This document shows positions 1 through 11,149 of a stretch of DNA of 64,000 bases, piece after piece. The notes beneath the pieces are model-generated. The model made no database searches, had not been told where the DNA came from, and saw nothing but the letters and a program-made list of their open reading frames with translations. The first letter of the stretch is position 1. The number at the start of each line of letters is the position of its first letter. Origin of the DNA: JACMMS01 sp043758775 (GTDB lineage Bacteria > Pseudomonadota > Gammaproteobacteria > Burkholderiales > Methylophilaceae); contig JAYVMU010000040.1 of NCBI GenBank assembly GCA_043758775.1, positions 4,375-68,374 on the forward strand, written 5' to 3'. The translations under genes and the position numbers were made by a program.

Positions 1-1003
1 GAGCTTTACTTACAAAATATTTTGTATCAGACAGCACCTGCTCCAAAGCCATCACATCTCTAAAACCTAGATTAACACCTTGGCCTGCCATGGGATGAAT
101 TTGATGTGCTGCATCACCCACTAATACCACGCGCTCAGCAATTAATCGTGCACAAATCTTTTGATTCAGGTCAAAACTCCTTCGTGATGACGTTAATTTT
201 AGCGAACCTAATAATGCACCGCTTTGCTGTGACACTTGATAGGTAAAATCCTCATCAGACAAGCTAAGCAATTGATGCGCTTTTTCAGTCGCTACCGACC
301 ACACAATGGATATTTGATGATCAGACAAAGGTAAAAATGCCAGCACACTATCCGAGCCATATTCCTTAGCGCCAAACCACTGACGCGCGATGCTTTGATG
401 CGAATGCACACAGCTAAAATTAGCTACAATCGCAGCTTGCTGATAGGGTTTATTTTTTACAGAGATATTTGCCTGTGTTCTCACCCAAGAATCTACGCCA
501 TCAGCAGCGACAGCCAGCTGTGCATTAATAACCTGTTGATTAACTAAGGTCAACGAAACTTGCTGTGACGTTAAAGCAAGCGCTTGACAGGCAATGCCAG
601 TAATGACTTTTATATTAAGCAATTGCAGCTTTTGCCACAAGGCGTGCATTAATTGCTGACTTTCAACGATATAGCCTAAGTTCACTGCATTGGCATCACT
701 CGCTAAAAGCTTTAATTCACTACTCCTAGCATCGCCAAAAATGTGCATGGCTTTTATCGGGTTAATCCGCGCCGCATCAACCATCTGCCAAACATCTAAC
801 TCTTGCAGCCAGCTCACAGTTGAAGGGGAAATTGCATAAATACGGCTATCATAAGCTTCTGTTAATGCTGTACTCGGGCACTTCTGATCGACTAATACCA
901 CACGATAGCTTTTGTCATGCGTCTTTTGGGCTAGGCTGACAGCGGCAGCAATGCCCACCAAACCAGCACCCACGACAATGATATCGGTATCAATATTATT
1001 CAT
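1..1003 (-). CDS. UbiH/UbiI/Coq6-family FAD monooxygenase, 3' end missing (ubiI-like)
   Basis: Flavin-dependent aromatic hydroxylase of ubiquinone synthesis; the family hydroxylates the polyprenyl-phenol ring at the inner membrane. The reading frame starts with ATG at 1003 and is still open at base 1, so about 334 residues are seen and the C-terminus lies outside the window. Residues 12-17 form the Rossmann GAGLVG of the FAD site. A GDAAHQIHPMAGQG stretch near residues 293-306 is the second FAD motif, typical of UbiH, UbiF and UbiI. It is the last visible gene of amgK-murU-pepP-ubiH, the same order as pepP-ubiH-ubiI in E. coli, which points to a C5 hydroxylase (UbiI). UbiF, UbiL and UbiM belong to the same family and cannot be told apart by eye, so no symbol is given. 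Confidence 0.85.
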   Translation of the reverse strand, partial: MNNIDTDIIVVGAGLVGIAAAVSLAQKTHDKSYRVVLVDQKCPSTALTEAYDSRIYAISPSTVSWLQELDVWQMVDAARINPIKAMHIFGDARSSELKLLASDANAVNLGYIVESQQLMHALWQKLQLLNIKVITGIACQALALTSQQVSLTLVNQQVINAQLAVAADGVDSWVRTQANISVKNKPYQQAAIVANFSCVHSHQSIARQWFGAKEYGSDSVLAFLPLSDHQISIVWSVATEKAHQLLSLSDEDFTYQVSQQSGALLGSLKLTSSRRSFDLNQKICARLIAERVVLVGDAAHQIHPMAGQGVNLGFRDVMALEQVLSDTKYFVSKA

Positions 1004-1009
1004 AGTAGG

Positions 1010-2197
1010 CTATTTACCAAAACTCATTTTACTTACCAAATGACTTTTTACAGGTTTCAGTATATCGAGCACACCAAGTGCAGCAGCACGCCCGGCTGAT
1101 ACGCCAATAATGTCATTAGAGAATATATTGACTAGAAAATCGGTAAACATTAATCCGCGTTTGGTGTCTTGACTGCGTGTGGCCTGATAGGCATTGAGCA
1201 TGTGATTAGAGCCTAATGTTGTCAACGCACTATTATTGATAATTTCTGCTAGTTGCCAAGCGTCACGTAAACCCACGTTAAAACCTTGCCCTGCAACTGG
1301 ATGCATGGTCTGTGCAGCATTGCCAATCACGACCAAATGTGACGCAAAAGTTGGCTTGAGACTGGCCATTTTTAACGGAAAACACATGCGTTTATCTACA
1401 TGCAAAAACCGCCCTACTCTATCACCAAAATGTTGATGCAAGCTTTGTAAAAACGTTACATCATCCAAAGCTAATAACTCAGCCACAACTTCTTGTTTAC
1501 CCGTCCAAACCAATGAAAACTCTTTTGAATCTTGGTGCGACCCGTTAGGTAATAAAGCGACAGGCCCCATAGGTGTAAATCGCTCATAAGCGATGTTGTT
1601 GTGGGGTAGTTCACATCGCACTTTAGTCACAAGCGCATCATGCCCATACTCTTTAGTTTCACGCGTGATGCCTGCTATCGCCTCTAGGCTACGCCCGCCG
1701 TCAGCAAGCACCACTAAAGAAGATGCCACAGTTTGCGTCATTTCATTCATTGTATAAGTGACTGTTGCTACGTCCGTGGCGGGCTTAATATGATTAGCTT
1801 CAGCCTGATACAAAACTTGCACTTGCGTTTTATGGTTTAAAGCTTCGTCTAACGCCGCACTTAATACACCATAAGCTACTACATAACCCAGCGCTGGTTG
1901 ATTGTGCTCTTTGGCATCTAATCTGGTACGGCCAAAACTACCTTTTTGCGAGATGTGGATCGTGCTAATCGCCGTCGCTTTTGCTTCTAGTCGTGACCAA
2001 ACACCTAGTTGTTCCAGTATCACGCGGCTACCGTAAGACAAAGCCAACGCACGTTGATCATGATGAGACGCACCTTTGGCACGCGCTTCTAAAATCGTCA
2101 CATTGAAACTATTGACTTGTAGTGCAAGCGCTAGCACAGAACCCACAGGTCCGCCGCCAACAATTGTGATATCACTTGATGCTTTAGTTTGTTGCAT
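1010..2197 (-). CDS. ubiH: 2-octaprenyl-6-methoxyphenol hydroxylase UbiH-like
   Basis: FAD-dependent monooxygenase of ubiquinone synthesis, 395 residues, the usual family length. The N-terminal dinucleotide fold has VGGGPVG at residues 13-19, and the second FAD motif reads GNAAQTMHPVAGQGFNVGLRD near residues 288-308. UbiH proteins characteristically have GNAAQ or GNAAH here, while the downstream paralogue has GDAAH, which supports UbiH over UbiI or UbiF. The start ATG overlaps the pepP stop codon by one base (TAATG), so translation is probably coupled. Five bases separate it from the downstream hydroxylase. The order pepP-ubiH-second hydroxylase matches the E. coli operon. Confidence 0.88.
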   Translation of the reverse strand: MQQTKASSDITIVGGGPVGSVLALALQVNSFNVTILEARAKGASHHDQRALALSYGSRVILEQLGVWSRLEAKATAISTIHISQKGSFGRTRLDAKEHNQPALGYVVAYGVLSAALDEALNHKTQVQVLYQAEANHIKPATDVATVTYTMNEMTQTVASSLVVLADGGRSLEAIAGITRETKEYGHDALVTKVRCELPHNNIAYERFTPMGPVALLPNGSHQDSKEFSLVWTGKQEVVAELLALDDVTFLQSLHQHFGDRVGRFLHVDKRMCFPLKMASLKPTFASHLVVIGNAAQTMHPVAGQGFNVGLRDAWQLAEIINNSALTTLGSNHMLNAYQATRSQDTKRGLMFTDFLVNIFSNDIIGVSAGRAAALGVLDILKPVKSHLVSKMSFGK

Positions 2198-3513
2198 TAA
2201 TTAGCCATTACGCTTTCAATTTCAGCAAGCGTTTTAGGTGCATTGATTGTCAGCACTTCACAACCGTTTGGCGTCACAAGCACATCATCTTCTATGCGTA
2301 TGCCAATATTCCAAAAATGCTCAGGTACATTTTCCGCGGGGCGCACGTAACAGCCTGGCTCAACTGTCAGCGTCATGCCAGCTTCTAGCATACGCCAGTC
2401 ACCCGATTTAGTTTTATACTCGCCCACATCATGCACATCCAAGCCCAGCCAGTGTCCAGTGCGATGCATATAAAACTGACGGTAACTGCCAGTTTCTAAT
2501 ACTTCCTCCACGTTGCCTTTGCATAATCCAAGGTCAATAAAGCCACGAACCAACACATCTAACGCCGTCTCATGCGGCACATTCCAATGGTTTTTTGGAT
2601 TAGCTACCGCAATAGCCGCAGCTTGCGAAGCTAACACTAGTTCGTATAGTTCTTTTTGTGGGCCACTGAACTTACCATTCACGGGAAAAGTACGCGTAAT
2701 GTCCGAAGCATATCCATCCAGTTCACAACCCGCGTCTATCAACAATAAATCACTATTTTTCAACTTGGCATTGTTCGCAATATAGTGCAGCGTACATGCA
2801 TTAGCGCCACCTGCCACGATACTAGTATAGGCGGGCGCTTGTGCACCAGCACGATAAAACTCATGCAAAAACTCAGCTTCAACCTCATACTCCAGCATGC
2901 CAGCTTGAGTAAATTGCATAGCACGTTTGTGCGCAGCAGCCGCGATATTGGCAGAACGCCTCATTAAATTAATTTCAAAAGGGGTTTTATACAAGCGCAT
3001 TTCATCCATCAACTGACTTGCATCGCTAATTTTAGTTGGCGCTGTAATGCCATCACGCGCCTTGGTCCGCAAATTATTCAGCCAACCCGTCACGCGGGTG
3101 TCCCAAATTTTATCAGCACCTAGATTAAAAAATAACTGCGGCTGATTAGCTAAATATATCAACGCAACCTCATCAAGCTGACTGATTGAATAAGCTTCAT
3201 CAAAGCCAAACTGTTCTTTTGCTGCATTGGGTCCATAGCGAAAGCCATCCCAGATTTCTCGCTCTAAATCTTTATCACGACAGAACAAAATACTTTTAGA
3301 CTGTTCACCAGCAATAAGAAGCAAAACCGCCTCTGGTTCTTTAAAGCCAGTTAAATAATAAAAATTGCTATCAAATCGATATGGATAATGTGAATCTCGA
3401 TTACGAATGATTTCAGGCGCAGTAGGTATAAGGGCCACTCCCTCACCCATGCGTCGCATAAAATCTAATCTGCGCTTCAGAAATTCCTGCATATCTTGTT
3501 CTAAATTTTGCAT
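2197..3513 (-). CDS. pepP: Xaa-Pro aminopeptidase PepP
   Basis: Cytosolic metallopeptidase that removes N-terminal residues preceding proline. The 438 residues match the E. coli protein closely (441). The N-terminal creatinase-like domain covers about residues 1-170 and the pita-bread catalytic domain the rest. The two-metal ligands are in place: DAGCELDGYASDITR near residue 260 supplies both aspartates, HRTGHWLGL near 350 the histidine, EPGCYV near 387 and the glutamate in IGIRIEDD near 403. The gene starts 3 bases after murU stops and its stop overlaps the ubiH start, so it is the middle of a five-gene transcription unit. Confidence 0.95.
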   Translation of the reverse strand: MQNLEQDMQEFLKRRLDFMRRMGEGVALIPTAPEIIRNRDSHYPYRFDSNFYYLTGFKEPEAVLLLIAGEQSKSILFCRDKDLEREIWDGFRYGPNAAKEQFGFDEAYSISQLDEVALIYLANQPQLFFNLGADKIWDTRVTGWLNNLRTKARDGITAPTKISDASQLMDEMRLYKTPFEINLMRRSANIAAAAHKRAMQFTQAGMLEYEVEAEFLHEFYRAGAQAPAYTSIVAGGANACTLHYIANNAKLKNSDLLLIDAGCELDGYASDITRTFPVNGKFSGPQKELYELVLASQAAAIAVANPKNHWNVPHETALDVLVRGFIDLGLCKGNVEEVLETGSYRQFYMHRTGHWLGLDVHDVGEYKTKSGDWRMLEAGMTLTVEPGCYVRPAENVPEHFWNIGIRIEDDVLVTPNGCEVLTINAPKTLAEIESVMAN

Positions 3514-3516
3514 AAT

Positions 3517-5204
<1,688 letters not shown>

Positions 5205-5395
5205 ATTTCTGTTTACTTGCTACTTTCAAGGTAAAATGACCGTCGATTTACAGACCTTTTATCCAGCTAAAGACCATATTTAGATTGATTAAAACGTCGT
5301 TTTGTGCGATTTTATCACTCACTGGATATTTGCAGTTTTATTACTTTAAATTAAATCCTTAAACTGACAGATAGCCCAAACCAGCGCTCTGTCAT

Positions 5396-7873
5396 TTGAC
5401 TCACTATAAATTGCATAAGCCATTGTATAACCAACCATCTTTTTCTTATTCAGCAAAACACTATTTGATGGCATTTTGCGCCTCGCTTTTTTTCATGAAA
5501 AGTACGCTTGGTCACGCCGAGATATTGAGCTTAACACTAGAGAATCCACCAGAGCCTGCAGGAACCCTGCAAATTGAAGGCGATACGTTAGAAATGCATT
5601 TTGATCGCATGGTACATGCTAGCGGTGACGCGATTGTGCGAAAAGACGAACAAACTTTACGTGGTGATACTATTGATTACAATATTCAGAATGACGAATT
5701 ACATGCACTAGGTAATACACGTATAGATACCCCTAATGGGCATGTCACAGGTCCTGAAATTCGTATGGTTATGTCAGATAGCTCTGGCGAAATGCCTAAT
5801 GCCTCAATTATTTTGGATAAGCGACTAAGCACGCCGGTCAAGCCTGCTGATAATGTTAGCAATACCAACACTGTTAACCAAGCTGCACTATACAATAATG
5901 CATCTAGTGGCAGTTTAGATTCTCAATTGGATACTGAGAATAATGACCCAGTTAGTAGTGCCAATAGCTCTGTTTCATCGCGTGCTGATGCCAAAATGAT
6001 ATTATTTGAAGGACCTGATAAAAAACGTTTAAAAAACGCGCGTTACACTACTTGTGAAGCAGGTGTAGATGACTGGTATATAAAATCTACAGATCTCACG
6101 CTTGATAGTTATACGCAAACAACCGTCGCTAAAAATGCTTATATTCAATTTAAAGGTGTGCCGCTATTATATTCACCTTACCTAAGCTTCTCATTTAGCG
6201 GCGAAAGACAATCCGGTTTAATTACACCTTCGGTAGGTAGTACCAGCAGCACTGGTTTCGAAGTCACAGTCCCTTACTACTGGAATATTGCACCCAATAT
6301 GGATGCCACATTTGGAACACGCTACTTAAGTAAACGCGGAGTGCAATTACAAGGCCAGTTTCGCTATTTAGATGAGCGCTATTTTGGTATAGATAATGTT
6401 GAATATATGAATAATGACCAAGAAACTGGAAATAGAAGATATTACTTAAATCTACAACACACACAGAACTTTGGTAATGGCTGGTCAGCTGGCTATGACT
6501 TCGAAAAAGTATCCGATAATCAATATTTTTCAGATTTGTCTACTCGTATTATCAATACTAGTACTGTTAATTTGCCTCAAGGCGCCCACATTGCCTACTC
6601 TGGCAGCATATGGTCGTTTTATGGTTTAGTACAAAAATACCAAACCCTTGATGAATTATCCTTCCCCTACCAAGTTTTGCCACAACTCAATCTCTCAGCA
6701 AGCAAAGACTGGGATAACTTCACCACCAACCTGGTTAGCCAGTATACTTACTTTGACAGGGACCCAAAAGCACCTCTAGCGGCTACGGGTAGTCGCGCTG
6801 TAGCCTACCCAACCATCACTGCTTCATTTTTAAAACCATATGGTTTTATCACACCAAAGTTTGGTGTCAATATGACAAGTTACAGCCTCAAGAACAATGA
6901 CTTTGTTATAAATGGCGTAAATGTTACTAACAATACAGCCTCACGCGCCTTACCCATTTTCAGCTTAGATAGTGGTTTGTACTTTGACCGTCAAGTGAAT
7001 ATCGTTAAAAACAGCTATACGCAAACGATTGAACCGCGAATGTATTATGTATACATACCCTACAAAAACCAAGATCAACTACCTATTTTCGATACCAGCA
7101 TTGCCGACTTAAATTTTGGTACCTTATTTAGTGAAAACCAGTTTACAGGCAACGATCGCATCAATAATGCCAATCAACTAAGCTTAGCAGTGACATCGCG
7201 CATGATAGATAATAATTCAGGTGAAGAGCGTATTGCTGCTACTATAGGCCAACGTTTTTATTTTACTGATCAAAAAGTAGTATTGCCTGGACAATTGCCA
7301 ACAACACGTGGTACTTCCGATATTATTGGCTCACTCTCCGCTAAATTATCTAGTAAATGGAATTTCGATACGTTTATACAATATAGTCCAGAAACTAATA
7401 AGCTGGATAGAAGTAACTTTCAAGCACATTACAATCCCGAACCAGGCAAAGTATTTAATTTCAGCTATCGCTCTAACAATACTTTAATTACTCCATCAGA
7501 TACTATACTTAGACAATTTGATGTATCAGGCCAATGGTCACTGGGCAAAGGCTGGTATGGTATTGGTCGCTGGAACTATTCATTAAGTGATCACCAACCT
7601 ATTGAAGGTTTGGCGGGTTTAGAGTATGACGCAGGTTGCTGGCAAACCCGCACCGTGATACAACGCGTTTCCACACCCACAGCTTTTTCCACGCCCACAG
7701 CTTTTTCCACACCCACAGGCCAAGCGAATTATGGTATATTTTTTCAACTTGAGCTTAGTGGCCTTGCTTCTATTGGCTCAAATCCGCTCCAACTCATAAA
7801 ACGTGATGTAAGCGGGTATCAACCAATCAATCAACTTCCAGATACTACCAGACAGCAGAATTACTCTCCTTAA
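5396..7873 (+). CDS. lptD: LPS-assembly outer-membrane protein LptD
   Basis: Outer-membrane beta-barrel that, with LptE, inserts LPS into the outer leaflet. The 825 residues comprise a signal sequence ending near the AHA-like GHA at about 42, an OstA/LptA-like N-domain (about 50-135), a Ser/Asn-rich linker (about 155-200) and a C-terminal barrel. Cys220 in the ARYTTC motif and a single cysteine in DAGCW (residue 748) match the positions of the interdomain disulfide; E. coli has a CC pair at the latter. The first usable start is TTG 5396 with a poor ribosome site. ATG 5468 would leave a signal peptide without basic residues, so TTG is preferred but unsure. An 18-bp tandem repeat lies near the 3' end. 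It heads lptD-surA-pdxA-rsmA. Confidence 0.95.
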   Translation: MTHYKLHKPLYNQPSFSYSAKHYLMAFCASLFFMKSTLGHAEILSLTLENPPEPAGTLQIEGDTLEMHFDRMVHASGDAIVRKDEQTLRGDTIDYNIQNDELHALGNTRIDTPNGHVTGPEIRMVMSDSSGEMPNASIILDKRLSTPVKPADNVSNTNTVNQAALYNNASSGSLDSQLDTENNDPVSSANSSVSSRADAKMILFEGPDKKRLKNARYTTCEAGVDDWYIKSTDLTLDSYTQTTVAKNAYIQFKGVPLLYSPYLSFSFSGERQSGLITPSVGSTSSTGFEVTVPYYWNIAPNMDATFGTRYLSKRGVQLQGQFRYLDERYFGIDNVEYMNNDQETGNRRYYLNLQHTQNFGNGWSAGYDFEKVSDNQYFSDLSTRIINTSTVNLPQGAHIAYSGSIWSFYGLVQKYQTLDELSFPYQVLPQLNLSASKDWDNFTTNLVSQYTYFDRDPKAPLAATGSRAVAYPTITASFLKPYGFITPKFGVNMTSYSLKNNDFVINGVNVTNNTASRALPIFSLDSGLYFDRQVNIVKNSYTQTIEPRMYYVYIPYKNQDQLPIFDTSIADLNFGTLFSENQFTGNDRINNANQLSLAVTSRMIDNNSGEERIAATIGQRFYFTDQKVVLPGQLPTTRGTSDIIGSLSAKLSSKWNFDTFIQYSPETNKLDRSNFQAHYNPEPGKVFNFSYRSNNTLITPSDTILRQFDVSGQWSLGKGWYGIGRWNYSLSDHQPIEGLAGLEYDAGCWQTRTVIQRVSTPTAFSTPTAFSTPTGQANYGIFFQLELSGLASIGSNPLQLIKRDVSGYQPINQLPDTTRQQNYSP
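7670..7723 (+). repeat. 18-bp in-frame tandem repeat in lptD (2 full copies plus a partial)
   Basis: Copies at 7670-7687 and 7688-7705 differ at one base; a third copy at 7706-7723 matches over its first 13 bases. Each encodes STPTAF, giving STPTAF-STPTAF-STPTGQ. It sits just after the DAGCW strand, at a turn before the next predicted barrel strand, where length changes should be tolerated. Because the unit is a multiple of three, slippage would keep the frame. Confidence 0.85.
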
Positions 7874-7900
7874 AATTACACCTTGTGACCATAAAAACTC

Positions 7901-9229
7901 ATGAAATTAACCAATATATTTAGACTTTTTACTGTGCTTCGTTTGTTAGTGCTATGCCTTCCATTATTTTTCAACCATGCTGTTCATGCAGCCAACGAAA
8001 TCAATCCAATGGATCGGATTGTGGCAGTGGTAGATCAAGGCGTCATTACTGAACAAGAGCTTAATGACCATATTAAATCGGTAAAAGCACAACTAGAAAA
8101 ACAAGGTACACCTCTACCGCCAGATAATGTGTTACAAAAACAAGTCTTAGAACGCTTGATTTCAGACAGTCTACAGTTGCAATTTGCAGCACAAAGTGGA
8201 ATAAAAGTTGACAATACACAACTAGATAAGACTATCGAACGTATCGCAGAACAAAATAAATTGCCGCTAGAAGAATTCAAACAAGCACTGGAAAAAGATG
8301 GCGTTAGCTTCCCAAAATTTCGTGAAGATATTCGTACAGAGGTCATATTGGCACGTCTTCGTGAACGTGAAGTAGATAATCGCATCAACGTGACTGATGC
8401 TGAAATAGATAGCTTTCTGACCACACAAGCGGCAAGTGGTGGTAATCAAGGTGAGTATGAAATATCACACATTCTAATTCGCACACCAGATGATAGCTCA
8501 CCTGAAGTCCTGCAAAAGCTAAAAGCTAAGGCTGATGATGTCGTCAAGAAACTACAAAGTGGCGTAAGTTTTGCAGAGGTATCGGCAAGCAGTTCTGATG
8601 CACCCAATGCGCTTGAAGGTGGCAATCTAGGCTGGAAATCCGTAGCACAAATCCCTGCATTATTTGCTGATGCACTTAAAACGATGCAAGTTGGTGAAGT
8701 TTCACAACCTTTACGTAGCCCAAACGGTTTTCATATTCTTAAACTTACTAATAAACGTGGTGGTGGCGCACCATTAATAGTTGAACAAACACATGTAAGG
8801 CACATCCTCATCAAGCTCAACGAAGTGCTTTCAGAAGCCGATGGCAAACGCAAATTAGAAGGCATTAAAGAACGTATAGACAATAAAAGTGTTAAATTTG
8901 AAGACATGGCACGCCAATACTCAGAAGATGGATCAGCCAATAATGGTGGCGATTTAGGCTGGGTAAATCCTGGCGATACTGTGCCACAGTTTGAAAAGGC
9001 AATGAATGAACTAAAGATCAATCAGATTAGCGACCCGGTACGCACGCCGTTTGGCTGGCATCTAATTCAAGTATTAGATCGCCGCCAGCAAGACATGAGT
9101 AAAGAGGCGGAACGCCTAAAAGCGCGTCAAGAGATCCGTGCGCGTAAATCAGAAGAGGCATATCAAGATTGGCTGAACGAGTTGCGTGATCGGGCTTATG
9201 TTGAGTATCGCCTGGAAGACCAGTTCTAA
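7901..9229 (+). CDS. surA: Periplasmic chaperone and peptidyl-prolyl isomerase SurA
   Basis: Periplasmic chaperone that escorts outer-membrane porins, including LptD, to the BAM complex. The 442 residues show a signal peptide ending near AVHA at residues 28-31, a SurA N-domain (about 35-175) and two parvulin PPIase domains, each opening with a HILI motif (HILIRTPDD near 189, HILIKLNE near 300) and containing a GGxLGW signature (GGNLGWKS, GGDLGWVN). It closes with a short C-terminal helix that completes the chaperone domain. It starts 27 bases after lptD, and the lptD-surA-pdxA-rsmA order is the classic proteobacterial one. Confidence 0.96.
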   Translation: MKLTNIFRLFTVLRLLVLCLPLFFNHAVHAANEINPMDRIVAVVDQGVITEQELNDHIKSVKAQLEKQGTPLPPDNVLQKQVLERLISDSLQLQFAAQSGIKVDNTQLDKTIERIAEQNKLPLEEFKQALEKDGVSFPKFREDIRTEVILARLREREVDNRINVTDAEIDSFLTTQAASGGNQGEYEISHILIRTPDDSSPEVLQKLKAKADDVVKKLQSGVSFAEVSASSSDAPNALEGGNLGWKSVAQIPALFADALKTMQVGEVSQPLRSPNGFHILKLTNKRGGGAPLIVEQTHVRHILIKLNEVLSEADGKRKLEGIKERIDNKSVKFEDMARQYSEDGSANNGGDLGWVNPGDTVPQFEKAMNELKINQISDPVRTPFGWHLIQVLDRRQQDMSKEAERLKARQEIRARKSEEAYQDWLNELRDRAYVEYRLEDQF

Positions 9230-9299
9230 ACATAACATTCAGAAATGATAATATAAGTCAGTCGAATTTTAAGCGAAAATATTTAGGTTAAACCAATAC

Positions 9300-10310
9300 G
9301 TGAGTAATTCCCTACCTATCATCGCTATTACTTCAGGCGAGCCTGCCGGCATCGGCTTAGACTTATGCGCAATGCTTGCACATCAAGCCATTGCTGCGAA
9401 TATTGTTGTATTTGCTGATATCGAAGCCTTAACCGCGCGCGCCAAACTACTGGATATTCCGCTTAAAGTTACACAATATATAGCCACTGACACATCGCCG
9501 CACCGAGGCAATGGCACGCTCGTCGTAAAGCATGTACCGCTGAAAAATAAAACAGTTGTGGCGCAATTAGATGAGAGCAATAGCAGCGCGGTATTAGACA
9601 TGCTCACACTCGCCACACAAGACTGCGTTGCGGGCAGGTTTGATGCAATGGTCACAGCCCCAGTACACAAAGGCATCATCAACGATGCTGGCATTGCCTT
9701 TAGCGGTCACACCGAATTTTTAGCTGAGTTGACCAATACTCCACAAGTGGTGATGATGTTGGTTGGCGGTGGCATGCGTATCGCACTTGCCACCACACAC
9801 CTGCCATTAAGCAGCATCAGCGCGGCAATTACTCAACCACATTTAGAAAAAACCATACGAATCTTGCATGATGATTTAGTGCATAAATTTGGTTTAGCTA
9901 ATCCACGCATTTTAGTTGCAGGCTTAAACCCGCATGCGGGTGAAGGCGGCTATTTAGGCATGGAAGAAATCAATATCATCAACCCAGTATTAGATAAACT
10001 AAGGCTTGAAGGCATGAACTTAATCGGCGCACTGCCCGCCGACACTATGTTTTCACAAAGCAACCTTGCAACTACTGACGCTTTTTTAGCTATGTACCAC
10101 GATCAAGGCTTGTCAGTACTTAAACATGCCAGTTTTGGGACTGGCGTTAATGTCACACTTGGCTTACCTATTATTCGCACATCGGTCGATCACGGCACTG
10201 CTTTAGATTTGGCTGGTAAAAGTGGCATTGAAATAGGCAGCATGTTGGCAGCTATTGAATTAGCGATTGAGCTATCTAAAAAAGTGGTCGTAAAAATTAA
10301 GCCTGTATGA
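9300..10310 (+). CDS. pdxA: 4-hydroxythreonine-4-phosphate dehydrogenase PdxA
   Basis: NAD-dependent, metal-dependent oxidative decarboxylase of the DXP-dependent pyridoxal 5'-phosphate pathway; its product is condensed with DXP by PdxJ. The 336 residues match the family. The N-terminal TSGEPAGIG motif is diagnostic, and the three metal-binding histidines lie in SGHTEFL (about 137), NPHAGEGG (about 213) and YHDQGLSVLKH (about 268). The start is GTG at 9300, chosen because the next residues, SNSLPIIAITSGEPAG, fit the family N-terminus and no ATG fits better. The gene ends in an ATGA overlap with rsmA. Confidence 0.95.
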   Translation: MSNSLPIIAITSGEPAGIGLDLCAMLAHQAIAANIVVFADIEALTARAKLLDIPLKVTQYIATDTSPHRGNGTLVVKHVPLKNKTVVAQLDESNSSAVLDMLTLATQDCVAGRFDAMVTAPVHKGIINDAGIAFSGHTEFLAELTNTPQVVMMLVGGGMRIALATTHLPLSSISAAITQPHLEKTIRILHDDLVHKFGLANPRILVAGLNPHAGEGGYLGMEEINIINPVLDKLRLEGMNLIGALPADTMFSQSNLATTDAFLAMYHDQGLSVLKHASFGTGVNVTLGLPIIRTSVDHGTALDLAGKSGIEIGSMLAAIELAIELSKKVVVKIKPV

Positions 10311-11083
10311 AACACATCCCCAAAAAACGCTTCGGTCAGAATTTCCTAACCGATCAATCGATTATTCAAGCTTTAGTCAACGCCATCACGCCACAAGCTG
10401 ATGATTTAATGGTGGAAATTGGCCCGGGCCTAGGTGCGCTTACCCAGCCTTTAATTAAACAGCTACAGCACCTGCATGTGGTAGAAATTGATCGCGATAT
10501 TATCAGTTGGATGCAAAGCTTCTACCCGGTTAGTAAAATCACCATTCACAACTCTGATGCACTCAAATTTGAATTTTCCAGCATAGGTAAACGCATCCGC
10601 GTCGTTGGCAACCTACCCTACAATATTTCAAGTCCGATTCTGTTTCACCTGCTCGACAATGTGCAAACTATTATTGATATGCATTTTATGCTGCAAAAAG
10701 AAGTTGTGGAGCGTATGGTAGCCGCACCATCAACAGCAGCGTATGGGCGCCTAAGCGTCATGTTGCAATACAAATTGCACATGGAGCATTTACTTACCGT
10801 GCCACCAGAAGCCTTTGATCCACCACCTAAAGTAGAGTCAGCTTTTGTACGCTGCGTGCCACATGCCACGCGGCCCTCCACGGCAGTCGATGAAAAACTA
10901 TTTGCAAAAGTAGTATTAAGTGCATTCGGTCAGCGTCGCAAAACACTGCGCAACACACTTAAAGACTTATTAGATCACAGTGATTTTAATCAATTGGCCA
11001 TTGATTCGAAGCTACGTGCCGAAAATTTATCTGTATCGCAATTTGTAAACATTGCTAACTATATTGCAGCAAAAACCTTATAG
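10307..11083 (+). CDS. rsmA: 16S rRNA (adenine1518-N6/adenine1519-N6)-dimethyltransferase RsmA (KsgA)
   Basis: Dimethylates the two adjacent adenines in the 3'-terminal hairpin loop of 16S rRNA late in 30S assembly; loss gives kasugamycin resistance. The 258 residues open with KKRFGQNFLTD, the family N-terminal signature. They carry the SAM-binding EIGPGLGALT near 38-47 and the catalytic NLPYNISSPI near 102. The C-terminal domain (FGQRRKTLRN) is intact. The start overlaps pdxA by four bases (ATGA), so translation is coupled. A strong hairpin follows the stop. Confidence 0.96.
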   Translation: MKHIPKKRFGQNFLTDQSIIQALVNAITPQADDLMVEIGPGLGALTQPLIKQLQHLHVVEIDRDIISWMQSFYPVSKITIHNSDALKFEFSSIGKRIRVVGNLPYNISSPILFHLLDNVQTIIDMHFMLQKEVVERMVAAPSTAAYGRLSVMLQYKLHMEHLLTVPPEAFDPPPKVESAFVRCVPHATRPSTAVDEKLFAKVVLSAFGQRRKTLRNTLKDLLDHSDFNQLAIDSKLRAENLSVSQFVNIANYIAAKTL

Positions 11084-11103
11084 TTTTTTAGCTAAGTAAA
11101 AAC

Positions 11104-11130
11104 AATAAAGGCGCCAATGACGCCTTTATT
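11104..11130. terminator. Bidirectional terminator between rsmA and the PEP-CTERM gene
   Basis: A perfect 10-bp stem AATAAAGGCG / CGCCTTTATT surrounds a 7-base loop. A- and T-rich arms on both sides suit termination in both directions, and the flanking genes converge here. Confidence 0.85.
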
Positions 11131-11149
11131 AGCTAACTACAATTTACAG

